A DNA stretch of 40,149 nt from a virus: positions 1 through 40,149 of the IMG/VR virus record IMGVR_UViG_3300042485_002029, one strand, 5' to 3'. The notes beneath the pieces are model-generated. The model had not been told where the DNA came from, made no database searches, and saw only the letters and a list, made by a program, of their open reading frames with translations. Shown here piece by piece: positions 15,878 through 24,204 of the stretch (positions within the stretch are counted from its first letter, which is position 1; every line of letters begins with the position of its first letter). Position numbers and translations under genes: made by a program.

Positions 15878-16180
15878 ATGAACAAGGAAGAAGAAGAAAT
15901 TCTTCGTAAGAAGATACAGCAAAGAGTAAGAGAAGACAATATTCTCAGAATGATGTCTAAAATGGATATTTTGAGAGATGTTGTAAAATATCTTGATATG
16001 ATTAAACACTCTTATGATAGTAAAGCAGCTCTTGAAACTGCAATAAATGCTTTTATTGGCTCATTAGAAAAACACGATATAAAGTATGATAAAGAAAATA
16101 ATACTTACTATTTAACAAGAGATCAACGAACTGGTGAATTAGTAGAAGATTTTGTTTTTCATACTGGTATAAAATACTAA
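15878..16180 (+). CDS. Hypothetical protein, possible paralogue of previous gene
   Basis: 100 residues with GGAG five bases before the ATG. A very charged N-terminal helix (NKEEEEILRKKIQQRVRED) precedes the region shared with 15582-15851. Last gene before a strong terminator. Function unknown. Confidence 0.6.
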   Translation: MNKEEEEILRKKIQQRVREDNILRMMSKMDILRDVVKYLDMIKHSYDSKAALETAINAFIGSLEKHDIKYDKENNTYYLTRDQRTGELVEDFVFHTGIKY

Positions 16181-16203
16181 GAAGTAAGTTTAAAAATAAA
16201 TAG

Positions 16204-16232
16204 AAGCCGGGGTTAATAGCCCCGGCTTTTTT
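16204..16232 (+). terminator. Rho-independent terminator
   Basis: AAGCCGGGG, seven-base loop, CCCCGGCTT, then TTTT. It ends the 14589-16180 transcript. Confidence 0.88.
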
Positions 16233-16264
16233 ATATCTAAAGTTAAATACTAGAGAGGTAAACA

Positions 16265-16471
16265 ATGATAATTGCTAGATTAAGAATACAAGCTGACCAC
16301 GATAAATTTTTAATGAATGTTCCATTCTCTAATACAAAACAAGCAGAAGAGTGGTGCAGTAATCATATTAATAAAGATTATTGCGGTAATGGAATTGTAG
16401 AGTACATTAGTCTTACTGATTATAACACAATGAAAACAGAAGAATACTTTACCATAAAAGGGGAACAATGA
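16265..16471 (+). CDS. Hypothetical small protein
   Basis: 68 residues, AGAGAGG upstream. Begins IIARLRIQADHDKFLMNVPF then a helix with AEEWCSNHI, resembling a small alpha/beta fold (ferredoxin-like). First gene after the terminator. Overlaps the next start by four bases. Confidence 0.55.
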   Translation: MIIARLRIQADHDKFLMNVPFSNTKQAEEWCSNHINKDYCGNGIVEYISLTDYNTMKTEEYFTIKGEQ

Positions 16472-16683
16472 AGCTTACTCAAGTTGAACGTAGGAAGATA
16501 AAAGAAATGAGAGAAATACTTGCTCAAATTACTTTCTTTTATAATGCTATGCAAAGTGAAAAAATGTCTAACGAAGTAAGGCAGAGATGCTTAGAAAACG
16601 TCAGAGAAAAGAAAAAGCAATTAGAAAAGTACAGTGCCAAATTGAATTGGTATCTAATTAGTGAAGACAAAGCGAAAGGATAG
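16468..16683 (+). CDS. Hypothetical coiled-coil protein
   Basis: 71 residues, AGGGG upstream. Nearly all charged helix (VERRKIKEMREILAQITFF then CLENVREKKKQLEKYSAKL). Probably a helical hairpin. Function unknown. Confidence 0.55.
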   Translation: MKLTQVERRKIKEMREILAQITFFYNAMQSEKMSNEVRQRCLENVREKKKQLEKYSAKLNWYLISEDKAKG

Positions 16684-16687
16684 TGTA

Positions 16688-16912
16688 ATGGCTATATGCG
16701 TTTATTGTTCGTCGGATTACTTAGATGAACGATTAGAGCTTGGTTATGATTATTGTTTAGCAGAATCTTGTCAAAGATTTGGTTTAGACAAATCAGAGAG
16801 AGCCTTTAGAAAAATATACACCCCAGCTTTATTACATAAGAGTAATTATTTCTGGATTAAAAAGTCAGAGTTAAAAACTCTAAATGTCCGTTCAGACTTA
16901 CTAGGAGAATAA
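16688..16912 (+). CDS. Small cysteine-rich protein, zinc-ribbon-like
   Basis: 74 residues from the ATG at 16688 with AAAGGA upstream (a GTG at 16661 is less likely). AICVYCSSDYL and CLAESCQRF give a CxxC...Cx4C arrangement fit for one zinc. The rest has aromatic and basic residues. It ends in TAATG with the next gene. Confidence 0.58.
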   Translation: MAICVYCSSDYLDERLELGYDYCLAESCQRFGLDKSERAFRKIYTPALLHKSNYFWIKKSELKTLNVRSDLLGE

Positions 16913-17160
16913 TGTCTTATACATACAAATTCAATAAAGAAAAAATAACCTTTTCAACAGACATGGAAAAGGTTATCCATAAAACTGTTTCTTCAATTCG
17001 TTATGGAGAAAAGATAAGCCTTAGTTGTTCACCAAAGAATAAAGAAGAGCGAGACGATATTGTTTGGGTAATTAAGAAATCAGCCTGCTATAACAATATT
17101 GAGATTAAAGCAAAATGGAAGCCTGATTTTAAATCAATTAACATAATTCATCAAATATAA
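16912..17160 (+). CDS. Hypothetical small protein
   Basis: 82 residues, AGGAG four bases before the ATG. Beta-rich N terminus (YTYKFNKEKITFSTD) and a helix followed by strands (NIEIKAKWKPDFKSINII). No recognised family. Confidence 0.55.
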   Translation: MSYTYKFNKEKITFSTDMEKVIHKTVSSIRYGEKISLSCSPKNKEERDDIVWVIKKSACYNNIEIKAKWKPDFKSINIIHQI

Positions 17161-17174
17161 GGGGGATATTGAAA

Positions 17175-17507
17175 ATGGAAACAAAAGTATGTCAAGGCTG
17201 TGGTTTGGATAAACCGTGGTCATTTATAAATAATGCATTTGATAACGGTTCTGCTATCTCTATTGATGGTGGTTATTCAATGTTTCATGATGACGTAGAG
17301 AATGGCTGTTTAATTAAGTTAGAACTGTGCCATGAATGTACGTTATCTTTATTTAGAAGTATTCCTATTCTTTCTGAAAGAAAAGGATTGCATAGCGTTT
17401 CAATTAATAGTCCACAATATCCACTTTGTTGTGAATTTTCTTGGACAATTGAAAATGGTGAAGTTATTTATGGAACAGAAGAACACTCAGAAAAGGAATT
17501 GGTTTAA
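17175..17507 (+). CDS. Hypothetical zinc-binding-like protein
   Basis: 111 residues from the ATG at 17175, nine bases after GGGGG; a TTG at 17169 is too close to that site. VCQGCGLDKPWS and LCHECTLSLF provide two CxxC knuckles separated by ~45 residues, and CC appears later. Probably a small zinc domain. Function unknown. Confidence 0.58.
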   Translation: METKVCQGCGLDKPWSFINNAFDNGSAISIDGGYSMFHDDVENGCLIKLELCHECTLSLFRSIPILSERKGLHSVSINSPQYPLCCEFSWTIENGEVIYGTEEHSEKELV

Positions 17508-17612
17508 ATGGAATACGAAAAAGAAGAGCTATACGATTGGGAAATTGATATTTATGAGAATGAAGATTGGAACTTATGGGAAGAGGAGTTTTTAAATAAT
17601 GAATGGTATTAA
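17508..17612 (+). CDS. Hypothetical 34-residue acidic peptide
   Basis: The ATG directly abuts the previous stop, and the end overlaps the next gene by 14 bases. It is extremely acidic and aromatic (EEELYDW- and WNLWEEEF-like content, five Trp/Tyr pairs). Such acidic mini-proteins in phages can mimic DNA, but this is only a composition-based idea. Confidence 0.45.
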   Translation: MEYEKEELYDWEIDIYENEDWNLWEEEFLNNEWY

Positions 17613-17742
17613 TAAAAACAACATCAATGATTTTTGTGATCAAGTTGATTATGAGACAATGACTCAAGAATTATTGAATGATCGTGAACAAGAAAAAGAT
17701 TCATGGGTAAGCCAAAATCAAAACCATTGGGGGTCAGAATGA
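17599..17742 (+). CDS. Hypothetical 47-residue protein
   Basis: Overlaps the previous gene by 14 bases and the next by four (ATGA). Polar, Asn/Gln-rich (MNGINKNNINDFCDQ ... WVSQNQNHWGSE). The chained overlaps support translation; function unknown. Confidence 0.48.
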   Translation: MNGINKNNINDFCDQVDYETMTQELLNDREQEKDSWVSQNQNHWGSE

Positions 17743-18239
17743 ATAAGGAAAGAATGTTGGAATTAGCAGAGTTCATAGAAAAGTTGCCTGAAAAGCAATT
17801 TGATATGACAAGTTGGGTAAAAGATTTAAGGTCTAATCAAGGTGATTTGTATTACAAAGAATACTTCAAAAATGAATATGAAGTATTTGATTGCAATACA
17901 GTTTGTTGCATTGCTGGTTGGGCAGTAGGTTTATTTAACGGTACTGGTATTATTAAGACTAATACTCTTCTAAGAGTTGATGAAGATACTATTGTTAAAC
18001 AAGCTACTAAGTTATTGGACTTAACAAGGTCTCAAGCAGTTGAATTGTTTTATTTAAATCCTGATTCAATTTGGGATCTTTATGCAGTAAAACTTGATCT
18101 TGAACAAGATATGGATGGGCTTTATATTATTAATAACAAACAAGCTGCATATGTATTAAAAGACATTGCTGCTGGTAACGTAAAAGAATTTGACTTAGAT
18201 AATTCTTATGTAGATGATGACGATTGGAGTTGGATGTAA
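17739..18239 (+). CDS. Hypothetical phage protein with CIAGWA motif
   Basis: 166 residues from the ATG at 17739 (GGGGG five bases upstream, ATGA overlap); an upstream start at 17703 is unlikely. The segment FDCNTVCCIAGWAVGLF is a motif seen in a widespread family of small phage proteins with an otherwise unknown role. The region after it (LLDLTRSQAVELFY) is helical and the tail is acidic (YVDDDDWSWM). The Cys pair may bind metal. Confidence 0.62.
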   Translation: MNKERMLELAEFIEKLPEKQFDMTSWVKDLRSNQGDLYYKEYFKNEYEVFDCNTVCCIAGWAVGLFNGTGIIKTNTLLRVDEDTIVKQATKLLDLTRSQAVELFYLNPDSIWDLYAVKLDLEQDMDGLYIINNKQAAYVLKDIAAGNVKEFDLDNSYVDDDDWSWM

Positions 18240-18934
18240 TGGTTGATTATGAAAACAATATAGAAGAATCAGCAAGGTTGGCTCTTAAGAAACCCGAAGA
18301 TTTTGGATATTGGGGTTCTGAAGATATGTTTAAAACTTGGGGATTTACTGGTCATGATAAATCAAGAGATGCTGGAATATTAGATAGATCTAATTTCAAA
18401 GTCATCTCTGAGAATTTAATGAGCGAGTATCCTGAAGATTGCAGAATTGAATCATACAGTCATTGGCTTGTTGGTAATGTTGAAAGATTAGTTTGTCGTA
18501 TCCTGTTGGATGAAGATAAAGGTATTGTGGAAGATAACATCACAGATGTCTTTAGATTGGCAATGAGATGGCAAGATATGCTTAATGATTATCCAATTGC
18601 TAATGAAGATGATTGGTCAGATGAATGCTATAAGGAATGTATTGAAACTCTTGAAGGAATGGGTGACTATCTTTTAAAGATGATTGATACATCAAATGAA
18701 GACTGGGCAGAAAATGTTCACTTCTACTTAATGCAAGAAATGAATGTTGAGTTTGATCCTGATTGTGATTTATATCCTAGTGATGATCAAATTCGTTTAG
18801 CAGTTTATTCCTTAAAGTTATGGAATTTAGAAGAAAAAGAAGAATGGGATAGTTGGGCAGAAGATGCTGGGCTTGAACCAATTTATAACAAAGACAAAGA
18901 TAAAAACCAACTAAAATTGTTTGAGGAGTTTTAA
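18239..18934 (+). CDS. Hypothetical acidic protein
   Basis: 231 residues from the ATG in a TAATG overlap (an earlier TTG at 18224 is less likely). Rich in Asp, Glu and Trp, mostly helical, with repeated W-containing segments (YWGSEDMFKTWGF, NEDDWSDECYKEC, SNEDWAENVHFYL). No recognised domain. It ends in TAATG with the next gene. Confidence 0.58.
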   Translation: MVDYENNIEESARLALKKPEDFGYWGSEDMFKTWGFTGHDKSRDAGILDRSNFKVISENLMSEYPEDCRIESYSHWLVGNVERLVCRILLDEDKGIVEDNITDVFRLAMRWQDMLNDYPIANEDDWSDECYKECIETLEGMGDYLLKMIDTSNEDWAENVHFYLMQEMNVEFDPDCDLYPSDDQIRLAVYSLKLWNLEEKEEWDSWAEDAGLEPIYNKDKDKNQLKLFEEF

Positions 18935-19122
18935 TGAATCTAACTTACTTTGCACAAGACGGAAGTTTTGGAGATGCTCATAATATTGAGATAATTGATA
19001 CATCTGATTTTAATGAAGATGATTGGACAAATATTTGGGAAGCTGGAGATAGTAACAGAACATCTGTTGCATTAGAAATTGTTTTAAATAAAATAACCAA
19101 CACAATAGAAAAGGAAAAGTGA
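18934..19122 (+). CDS. Hypothetical small acidic protein
   Basis: 62 residues with GAGGAG upstream. Contains DFNEDDWTNIWEAGDSNR followed by a helix. Function unknown. Confidence 0.52.
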   Translation: MNLTYFAQDGSFGDAHNIEIIDTSDFNEDDWTNIWEAGDSNRTSVALEIVLNKITNTIEKEK

Positions 19123-19123
19123 A

Positions 19124-19675
19124 ATGCCAAATTGGTGTACTAATGAATTAAACCTATACGGACCAAAAGAAGATGTTGAATCTTTTATGAAAAAAGTTGT
19201 GCAAGAAGAAGGCAAAATCTGTCTTTTTGAATCAACTTATCCAACTCCTGTTGAGTTAATGGGAGAGGCTACTTTTAAAAAAGTAGATGAACTTACTCCA
19301 GAAGATTTAGTTCTTATTGAAGAATATGGAGCAAGTGATTGGTATCACTGGAGGATTAACAAATGGGGAACTAAATGGGAATCTGAAGATACTTATCTTT
19401 TGTTTGAAAGAGATATTGAGGGCAAGGAAGAGTTTAAGGAAATCGCATATAGATTTGATACAGCTTGGGGTCCAGCAATTGATTGGCAAAAGAAAGTTTC
19501 TGAAGATTATCCAAACATTATTTTCCATCTTTGGTATGAAGAAACAGGAATGGGTTTTGCTGGAACACTTACTAATTTTGGAGGAGAAACAAAAGAAGAA
19601 GTTGGAACTCAAGTTCTAGCTAAAGACCCGGATATGGAATATATGTACGAAATGTATAAGATGGAGAAAGCATAA
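19124..19675 (+). CDS. Api92/DUF1281-like protein (MPNWC family)
   Basis: 183 residues. The N terminus MPNWCTNELNLYGPKEDVE and the central WRINKWGTKWESED block followed by FDTAWGPAIDWQ and HLWYEETGMGFAG match the Api92-like/DUF1281 family. It is common on phages and plasmids and has a ferredoxin-like fold. The biological role is not established. AAGGAAAAG precedes the ATG, and it is coupled to the next gene through TAATG. Confidence 0.78.
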   Translation: MPNWCTNELNLYGPKEDVESFMKKVVQEEGKICLFESTYPTPVELMGEATFKKVDELTPEDLVLIEEYGASDWYHWRINKWGTKWESEDTYLLFERDIEGKEEFKEIAYRFDTAWGPAIDWQKKVSEDYPNIIFHLWYEETGMGFAGTLTNFGGETKEEVGTQVLAKDPDMEYMYEMYKMEKA

Positions 19676-20172
19676 TGGGATTAGATAATATACCAAAGAC
19701 ATATCCTTGTGTATTGGAAAAGACTGCGATATACAACGATAGTAATCAAATTGATTGCGAAGCAACACAGAATGCTGATAAGTGTCCTTATAAAAGAGAG
19801 TTTGAATCTGATCCATTGGTGAAAGATACAACTCCGATTTACGGAATGTTTGGTACTGATTGTTGGTATAGAGGTAAGTATGGGAATTATTTACTTTCTA
19901 TTCTTGATGCTGGTGCTAATGAATATATGGAATCAGGCTATGGAATTGATTTTTATGGTAATGGTTTTGGTGATGGTGAAGAGGGAATCAATGTAGATGA
20001 TTGTTTAAAAATGCATAGATTCTTTATTGATCACGTAGAAGAATTTACATATCAAGCAACTCAGCAGTATGGTAAAGACGAAGTAGAGCCTTTGGTTAAA
20101 GATTGGATTTACGCTGCTTGGTGGTTAAAGTTTATTGGAAATTATGGAGAGGGTTCAGGTATTTGGTACTGA
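19675..20172 (+). CDS. Hypothetical phage protein (MGLDNIP type)
   Basis: 165 residues. The start MGLDNIPKTYPCVLE is a pattern seen in uncharacterised phage proteins. Cysteines at ~12, 28, 37 and 63 could bind a metal. The aromatic-rich second half contains YGIDFYGNGFGDGEEG. It overlaps the next ATG by one base (TGATG). No function known. Confidence 0.6.
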   Translation: MGLDNIPKTYPCVLEKTAIYNDSNQIDCEATQNADKCPYKREFESDPLVKDTTPIYGMFGTDCWYRGKYGNYLLSILDAGANEYMESGYGIDFYGNGFGDGEEGINVDDCLKMHRFFIDHVEEFTYQATQQYGKDEVEPLVKDWIYAAWWLKFIGNYGEGSGIWY

Positions 20173-20525
20173 TGTTTAGTTTTGAAGATTTCAATACAGA
20201 AAATGAAGTTAATGATGATAATTCAGATGATACAGAGTTTGTTAATAGAGTTATGACATTGACTCGGATTATAAAACAAACTAATTTCAATGACGAAAAT
20301 GAAAGGGAATTCTTTATGATGCATGTAATTAATATGGCTTTTGATGATGCTAACCCTAATAATGAGAGAGCAATTGATGTAGTGATTGCTCTTTCAGTTC
20401 ATTTGATGTCTGTGCTTAAAGGTATCCATTACTACAAAGAGGAGTATTTGGATCATTTTGATACCAACATTATGTTGCCAATGATCTCTAATCTTAATGG
20501 TTCATCGGAGGATGATGGTGAATAA
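20172..20525 (+). CDS. Hypothetical acidic helical protein
   Basis: 117 residues from the ATG at 20172 in a TGATG overlap (a longer frame starting at 20103 is inside the previous gene). Helical core FFMMHVINMAFDDANPNNE then VVIALSVHLMSVLKG. It overlaps the whiB gene by eight bases. Unknown function. Confidence 0.56.
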   Translation: MFSFEDFNTENEVNDDNSDDTEFVNRVMTLTRIIKQTNFNDENEREFFMMHVINMAFDDANPNNERAIDVVIALSVHLMSVLKGIHYYKEEYLDHFDTNIMLPMISNLNGSSEDDGE

Positions 20526-20862
20526 TGACTGGATAGGAAAAGCTGCTTGTTATGGTAAAGGAAGCGAATTGTTTTTCTCTGACAGTACATTTAAAACCAT
20601 AAATAAAAGAATGATTGAGCAAGCAAAAAATGTTTGCAGGACCTGTTCTGTTTCAGCAGATTGCTTAGCTTATGCAATAAATCAAGATGAAAGGTTTGGT
20701 ATTTGGGGAGGTTATTCTTCTAAAGAATTGTCAGTCCTTAAGTCATACTTTTCAATACAGAAGATAACAAAAGAAGAAGCATCTGTTTTAGTTAATAAAA
20801 CAGTGCTTGATGTTAAAGCAGCATTTAAAAATACTCTATTTGTAAGGAGCAATAATGGATAA
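20518..20862 (+). CDS. whiB-like: WhiB-family Fe-S transcription factor
   Basis: About 114 residues from the GTG at 20518, six bases after GGAGG; ATG codons at 20497, 20512 and 20515 are alternatives but sit on or too near that site. The four cluster cysteines are C11, C40, C43 and C49 (CRTCSVSADC gives the CxxCx5C part), followed by the GIWGG turn at 61-65. WhiB proteins bind a 4Fe-4S cluster and the primary sigma factor region 4 and are confined to Actinobacteria and their phages. Mycobacteriophage TM4 encodes one that interferes with host WhiB2. This is the main evidence for an actinobacterial host. Confidence 0.9.
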   Translation: MNNDWIGKAACYGKGSELFFSDSTFKTINKRMIEQAKNVCRTCSVSADCLAYAINQDERFGIWGGYSSKELSVLKSYFSIQKITKEEASVLVNKTVLDVKAAFKNTLFVRSNNG

Positions 20863-21337
20863 TTTAGACCCGGATGGAAGCATTGATTTAAATTTTGATG
20901 GAGAGGTAAGTATTAAAGATATGAATGAGCAATTGCATATCCCAGTTAAAGTAGAAGAAAAGAATTGTGAGCAAAGAATTCGTGACTCTCTCAATTACAG
21001 AGAAAAAGAATTTGACGCTTATTTCAAATCATATGATGATTATGAGTTTGACGAAGACGATGAAGATGACGTTGAGATTCTAAAATATATCAACGATAAC
21101 GACATTGATGCACAGTCAATCTTTCAAGCAGATTATGGTATGACTAAAAAAGTTGTTGTAAAAATAGAATTTAGTGGAGGTGGACCTGCTGATTATCTTA
21201 AAGTAACTATGGATGAAGATGGAGAGTTTATTGAAAGAGTTGATTATTTCTTTGTTGACTGGTATGACTATGCCGAAAGAAAAGTTGATGAAGATTCACC
21301 ACTATATCGTTATGCCGAATTTAAATTAAGCTACTAA
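20855..21337 (+). CDS. Hypothetical very acidic protein
   Basis: 160 residues with AAGGAG upstream. Contains YDDYEFDEDDEDDVEI, a strong acidic stretch, then a beta-rich half (KKVVVKIEFSGGGPADYLKV, a strand-turn-strand with a GGG turn, and VDYFFVDWYDYAERK). The second half resembles small phage proteins of unknown role. Overlaps whiB by eight bases. Confidence 0.57.
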   Translation: MDNLDPDGSIDLNFDGEVSIKDMNEQLHIPVKVEEKNCEQRIRDSLNYREKEFDAYFKSYDDYEFDEDDEDDVEILKYINDNDIDAQSIFQADYGMTKKVVVKIEFSGGGPADYLKVTMDEDGEFIERVDYFFVDWYDYAERKVDEDSPLYRYAEFKLSY

Positions 21338-21348
21338 GGAGAAACAAA

Positions 21349-21966
21349 ATGGAAAATATTAATGTAACATTGGGAATTGACAACGAAGCAGTTATTCAGA
21401 TTGCTAATTTAGTTGAAGAGCAATTGAAAGATTCAAACAATATTGTTGAAACTATTGAAGAAGTAATCGCCAATACTGACTTTGATGAAACTATTACTAA
21501 TTGGATGGATGATAACTTTAATTTTACAGATCATCTTGAGCGTGTAGACTTAGCAGATTTTATTGATTATGATGACTTGTCTGACAAAATTGATATTGAT
21601 TTTAAACTAAGAGATGCTATTAGTGATCATGATTTTGGTGATGAAGCCAAAGATTTACTTGATAGTTATAACCCAAATACTGCTTGTAGTTTAGGTCAAT
21701 CATTTACTGATTCAATTCAGCAAGCAATTGAGTATTTATTAGAAACAACTGATTTATCAACAAGGATTGAGCAGTCAATTATTCAAAATAAACAGTCTGA
21801 AATAATTTCTGCAAAAGTAAATGAAATGTATCAGAGTCGTTTGCAGTACCTTGAGATTGAAAACAAACGAAAGTTTGAAAGAGAACTTATTGAGTATGCA
21901 AATGCAGTAGAAGAAGCCAAAAAGCTTGTTGAACAATCAGAATTCGTTTACCAAAAAGAAGCCTAA
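21349..21966 (+). CDS. Hypothetical acidic helical protein
   Basis: 205 residues with AAGGAG upstream. Repeated acidic helices (LVEEQLKDSNNIVETIEEVI, DFIDYDDLSDKIDIDFK) and a C-terminal coiled coil (MYQSRLQYLEIENKRKFERE onward). It may be a scaffold-like or regulatory protein; no domain is named. It ends before a strong terminator. Confidence 0.57.
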   Translation: MENINVTLGIDNEAVIQIANLVEEQLKDSNNIVETIEEVIANTDFDETITNWMDDNFNFTDHLERVDLADFIDYDDLSDKIDIDFKLRDAISDHDFGDEAKDLLDSYNPNTACSLGQSFTDSIQQAIEYLLETTDLSTRIEQSIIQNKQSEIISAKVNEMYQSRLQYLEIENKRKFERELIEYANAVEEAKKLVEQSEFVYQKEA

Positions 21967-21977
21967 TAAATCAACCA

Positions 21978-22004
21978 AGAGGGGGGAGAAATCCCCCCTC
22001 TTTA
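21978..22004 (+). terminator. Rho-independent terminator
   Basis: AGAGGGGGGA, loop GAAA (GNRA), TCCCCCCTCT, then TTT. A near copy is at 31401-31425. Confidence 0.85.
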
Positions 22005-22020
22005 AAACAAAAGGAAAATT

Positions 22021-23706
22021 ATGTTAAAAGATTATATTGTTATTGAAAATAGTGCAGACACAGTAAGTCGTATCTCTTTAGAAAAATTAGGTTTTTCTAC
22101 TAAGAGGAATGACGCTAATACAATTGGACAATTTGGTTCAGGAATTAAGTATGCACCAATTGCTGCAGTTCGTAATAACCTTGAGTGGTTCTTTACTGGT
22201 CACGATGATAATGGACCATTTACTTTAGAGTATATTTCACAAAAAGAAGATGGTATAGATTGCATTGCTTATAAGTATGGAGATTATATTAAGTCATCTT
22301 CTTTTACTTTAGAAGCAGGTGTTTTATCTTGGGAAGATTCTTTTCAAATAATTCGTGAGCCAATTGCTAATGCAATTGATGGTTCAAAAATGCAACCAAA
22401 TGGTTGGTATAATGTTATGTTGATAACGGTTGATACAGAAGATCCTGAGTCAATGAAAAAACTTGAGCCTAAAGAGGGAGTGTTTAGAGTTTATATTACT
22501 GCCTCTCCTAATCTTATGAAGATTATTGATAATTACAATCTTTACTTCGCAATGAACAGAGAAGCTTTGTTTGAAAACAACGGAACAAAGTTGTTTAAGA
22601 AAATTGATGAGAAAGCAAGATTTTATTGTCATGGTATTTTGGTAAGAGAAGAAGAAAAGTATGACTCTGTTTTTGATTATCAGTTTGACGATATCACTCT
22701 TAATGAAGAGCGTAGTGTTAAATCATTGTATGATCTTGAGTATAGTGTCACAAGGACAATGTGTAGATTAACGAATAAAGAACTAATTGCTGAATACATT
22801 GAAGTATTCCAATCAGCAGATGAAGATGATCAAGTTTGGGAATTAGTTCGTTTAGCAAATCAAACTTTTAAATGGTCTGTAAATGATTCTTCACAAGAAG
22901 CTTGGCAACAAGTATGGAATGAAAAGTTTGGACCTAATTCAGTTATCCTTAGCCAAATAGAATACAACGTAAGTTCAATTCGTACTGGTTTGAAATTGAA
23001 GAAACTTAAGCCTATCTTAGTGAAGAATCATACAGCGTTTGCTTTGTTTAAGGATATGGGTATCCCTACCTCACTGACTAGCTTAACTCAAGAATATCAT
23101 TTTGATGTTAGTGATGACACTAAAGATTTCCCTCGGCTAGAGGTTGCGATGAGGATTGCAGAAAAGTTTGAGCCGGGACTTCAGAATCTTAATAAGAAAA
23201 TTGGTATCCTAAATGCAAATGGTACCGACGTTCTTGGTATGGTTTTGAATATGGAAGATGAGGAAAATAAAAGGATTGTAATTGAGAAAAGCCATGCTCA
23301 ATCAAGTACTGTTGAAGAATTGATTGCTACAATAATTCACGAGTACGATCATTATGAGAGTGGGATTAGAGATAGTAATGACCATGCTGGTCGTTCTTTC
23401 AGAGATCTTGCGGATAAGCGAATTGGTAAGTTAATTTATGCAGCCAATAAAGATGATATCTTGAATGCTGGTGATGAGTGTGTTTATATTAATTACTCAG
23501 ACTTCTATGACGTTGGAGGGTTTAATTATGAACTTGAATACTCTAGGAACTTGGATAGTTACATCTTGAATATTGGTAATAAGAATTGGCTTTTGAAGTT
23601 AAGTGGACTTCCTGTTAAGTATAAAGGTGTTTGCGAAATTTCAGAAGACGGAAAAGTAATTAGTATCCCATTTGGTTGTAAAGTAACGATAGAAAGAAGT
23701 TTGTGA
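22021..23706 (+). CDS. GHKL-like ATPase with C-terminal HExxH metallopeptidase motif
   Basis: 561 residues, AAAGG upstream. The N terminus has DANTIGQFGSGIKYA (31-45), the ATP-lid glycine motif of GHKL/HSP90-type ATPases as found in phage rIIA-like proteins; the preceding IENSADTVSRISL could replace the usual N-box. HEYDH at 440-444 is a zinc-metallopeptidase HExxH followed by YESGIRDSNDHAGRSFRDLA, which offers a third ligand. The last ~80 residues form a beta domain. Known phage GHKL proteins of the FGSGxKYA type exist, but their job is unclear. The fusion suggests ATP-dependent control of proteolysis or an anti-host effector. The linkage of both motifs in one frame is directly visible. Confidence 0.72.
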   Translation: MLKDYIVIENSADTVSRISLEKLGFSTKRNDANTIGQFGSGIKYAPIAAVRNNLEWFFTGHDDNGPFTLEYISQKEDGIDCIAYKYGDYIKSSSFTLEAGVLSWEDSFQIIREPIANAIDGSKMQPNGWYNVMLITVDTEDPESMKKLEPKEGVFRVYITASPNLMKIIDNYNLYFAMNREALFENNGTKLFKKIDEKARFYCHGILVREEEKYDSVFDYQFDDITLNEERSVKSLYDLEYSVTRTMCRLTNKELIAEYIEVFQSADEDDQVWELVRLANQTFKWSVNDSSQEAWQQVWNEKFGPNSVILSQIEYNVSSIRTGLKLKKLKPILVKNHTAFALFKDMGIPTSLTSLTQEYHFDVSDDTKDFPRLEVAMRIAEKFEPGLQNLNKKIGILNANGTDVLGMVLNMEDEENKRIVIEKSHAQSSTVEELIATIIHEYDHYESGIRDSNDHAGRSFRDLADKRIGKLIYAANKDDILNAGDECVYINYSDFYDVGGFNYELEYSRNLDSYILNIGNKNWLLKLSGLPVKYKGVCEISEDGKVISIPFGCKVTIERSL

Positions 23707-23825
23707 TGAGACTTAGAACATATATGACAATTATAACAATTTCAGGCATTATTGTATTCCCAATCATTGCTATATTTGTATTCATGGCATTGGTTTGTGC
23801 AATAGCAGTAAGTGGTTGGAAATAA
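23706..23825 (+). CDS. Small single-pass membrane protein
   Basis: 39 residues in a TGATG overlap with the ATPase/peptidase gene. After MRLRTYMT comes an uninterrupted hydrophobic helix (IITISGIIVFPIIAIFVF and on), ending SGWK. Two or three positive residues precede the helix, so the N terminus is probably inside. Function unknown; could be holin-like or a membrane partner of the preceding protein. Confidence 0.55.
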   Translation: MRLRTYMTIITISGIIVFPIIAIFVFMALVCAIAVSGWK

Positions 23826-23826
23826 T

Positions 23827-24204
23827 ATGCCTAAATACGAAAACTACTATGTTGTTGAATATAGGTTTCCTGTAAAAGTAGAAGATGTTTCTACAGTGCA
23901 GGAAGCTATGTCTAAAGGTAATAGAATATGTGAGCGAATGTTTGGCTTTAAGCCAGACAATTGGTTTGCTCGTATCTTTGAATATTCCACTAGGCATAAG
24001 GATCCGGGAACAATTAGGGAATACTTTTATAATCCCAATTCTGTATCTTATAGGGAAATTACTAAGAACATTGGATACTTCTCCCAGTTGGTAAAGGATA
24101 ATAAAGAACCAGAGGATATAGATAACTATGAAGAAATCTTTAATAGACTATCTTCTGATTCAGAAGTAAAGATTGTTTATAAGGAAGTCAAAGATGACAA
24201 ATGA
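23827..24204 (+). CDS. Hypothetical protein
   Basis: 125 residues from the ATG at 23827 (one base after the previous stop; an upstream in-frame start at 23812 is less likely). Begins YENYYVVEYRFPVKVEDVST, an alpha/beta pattern similar to the small DpnD/PcfM-like proteins further on. The middle has GFKPDNWFARIFEYSTRHKD. It overlaps the HNH gene by 11 bases. No named family. Confidence 0.57.
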   Translation: MPKYENYYVVEYRFPVKVEDVSTVQEAMSKGNRICERMFGFKPDNWFARIFEYSTRHKDPGTIREYFYNPNSVSYREITKNIGYFSQLVKDNKEPEDIDNYEEIFNRLSSDSEVKIVYKEVKDDK

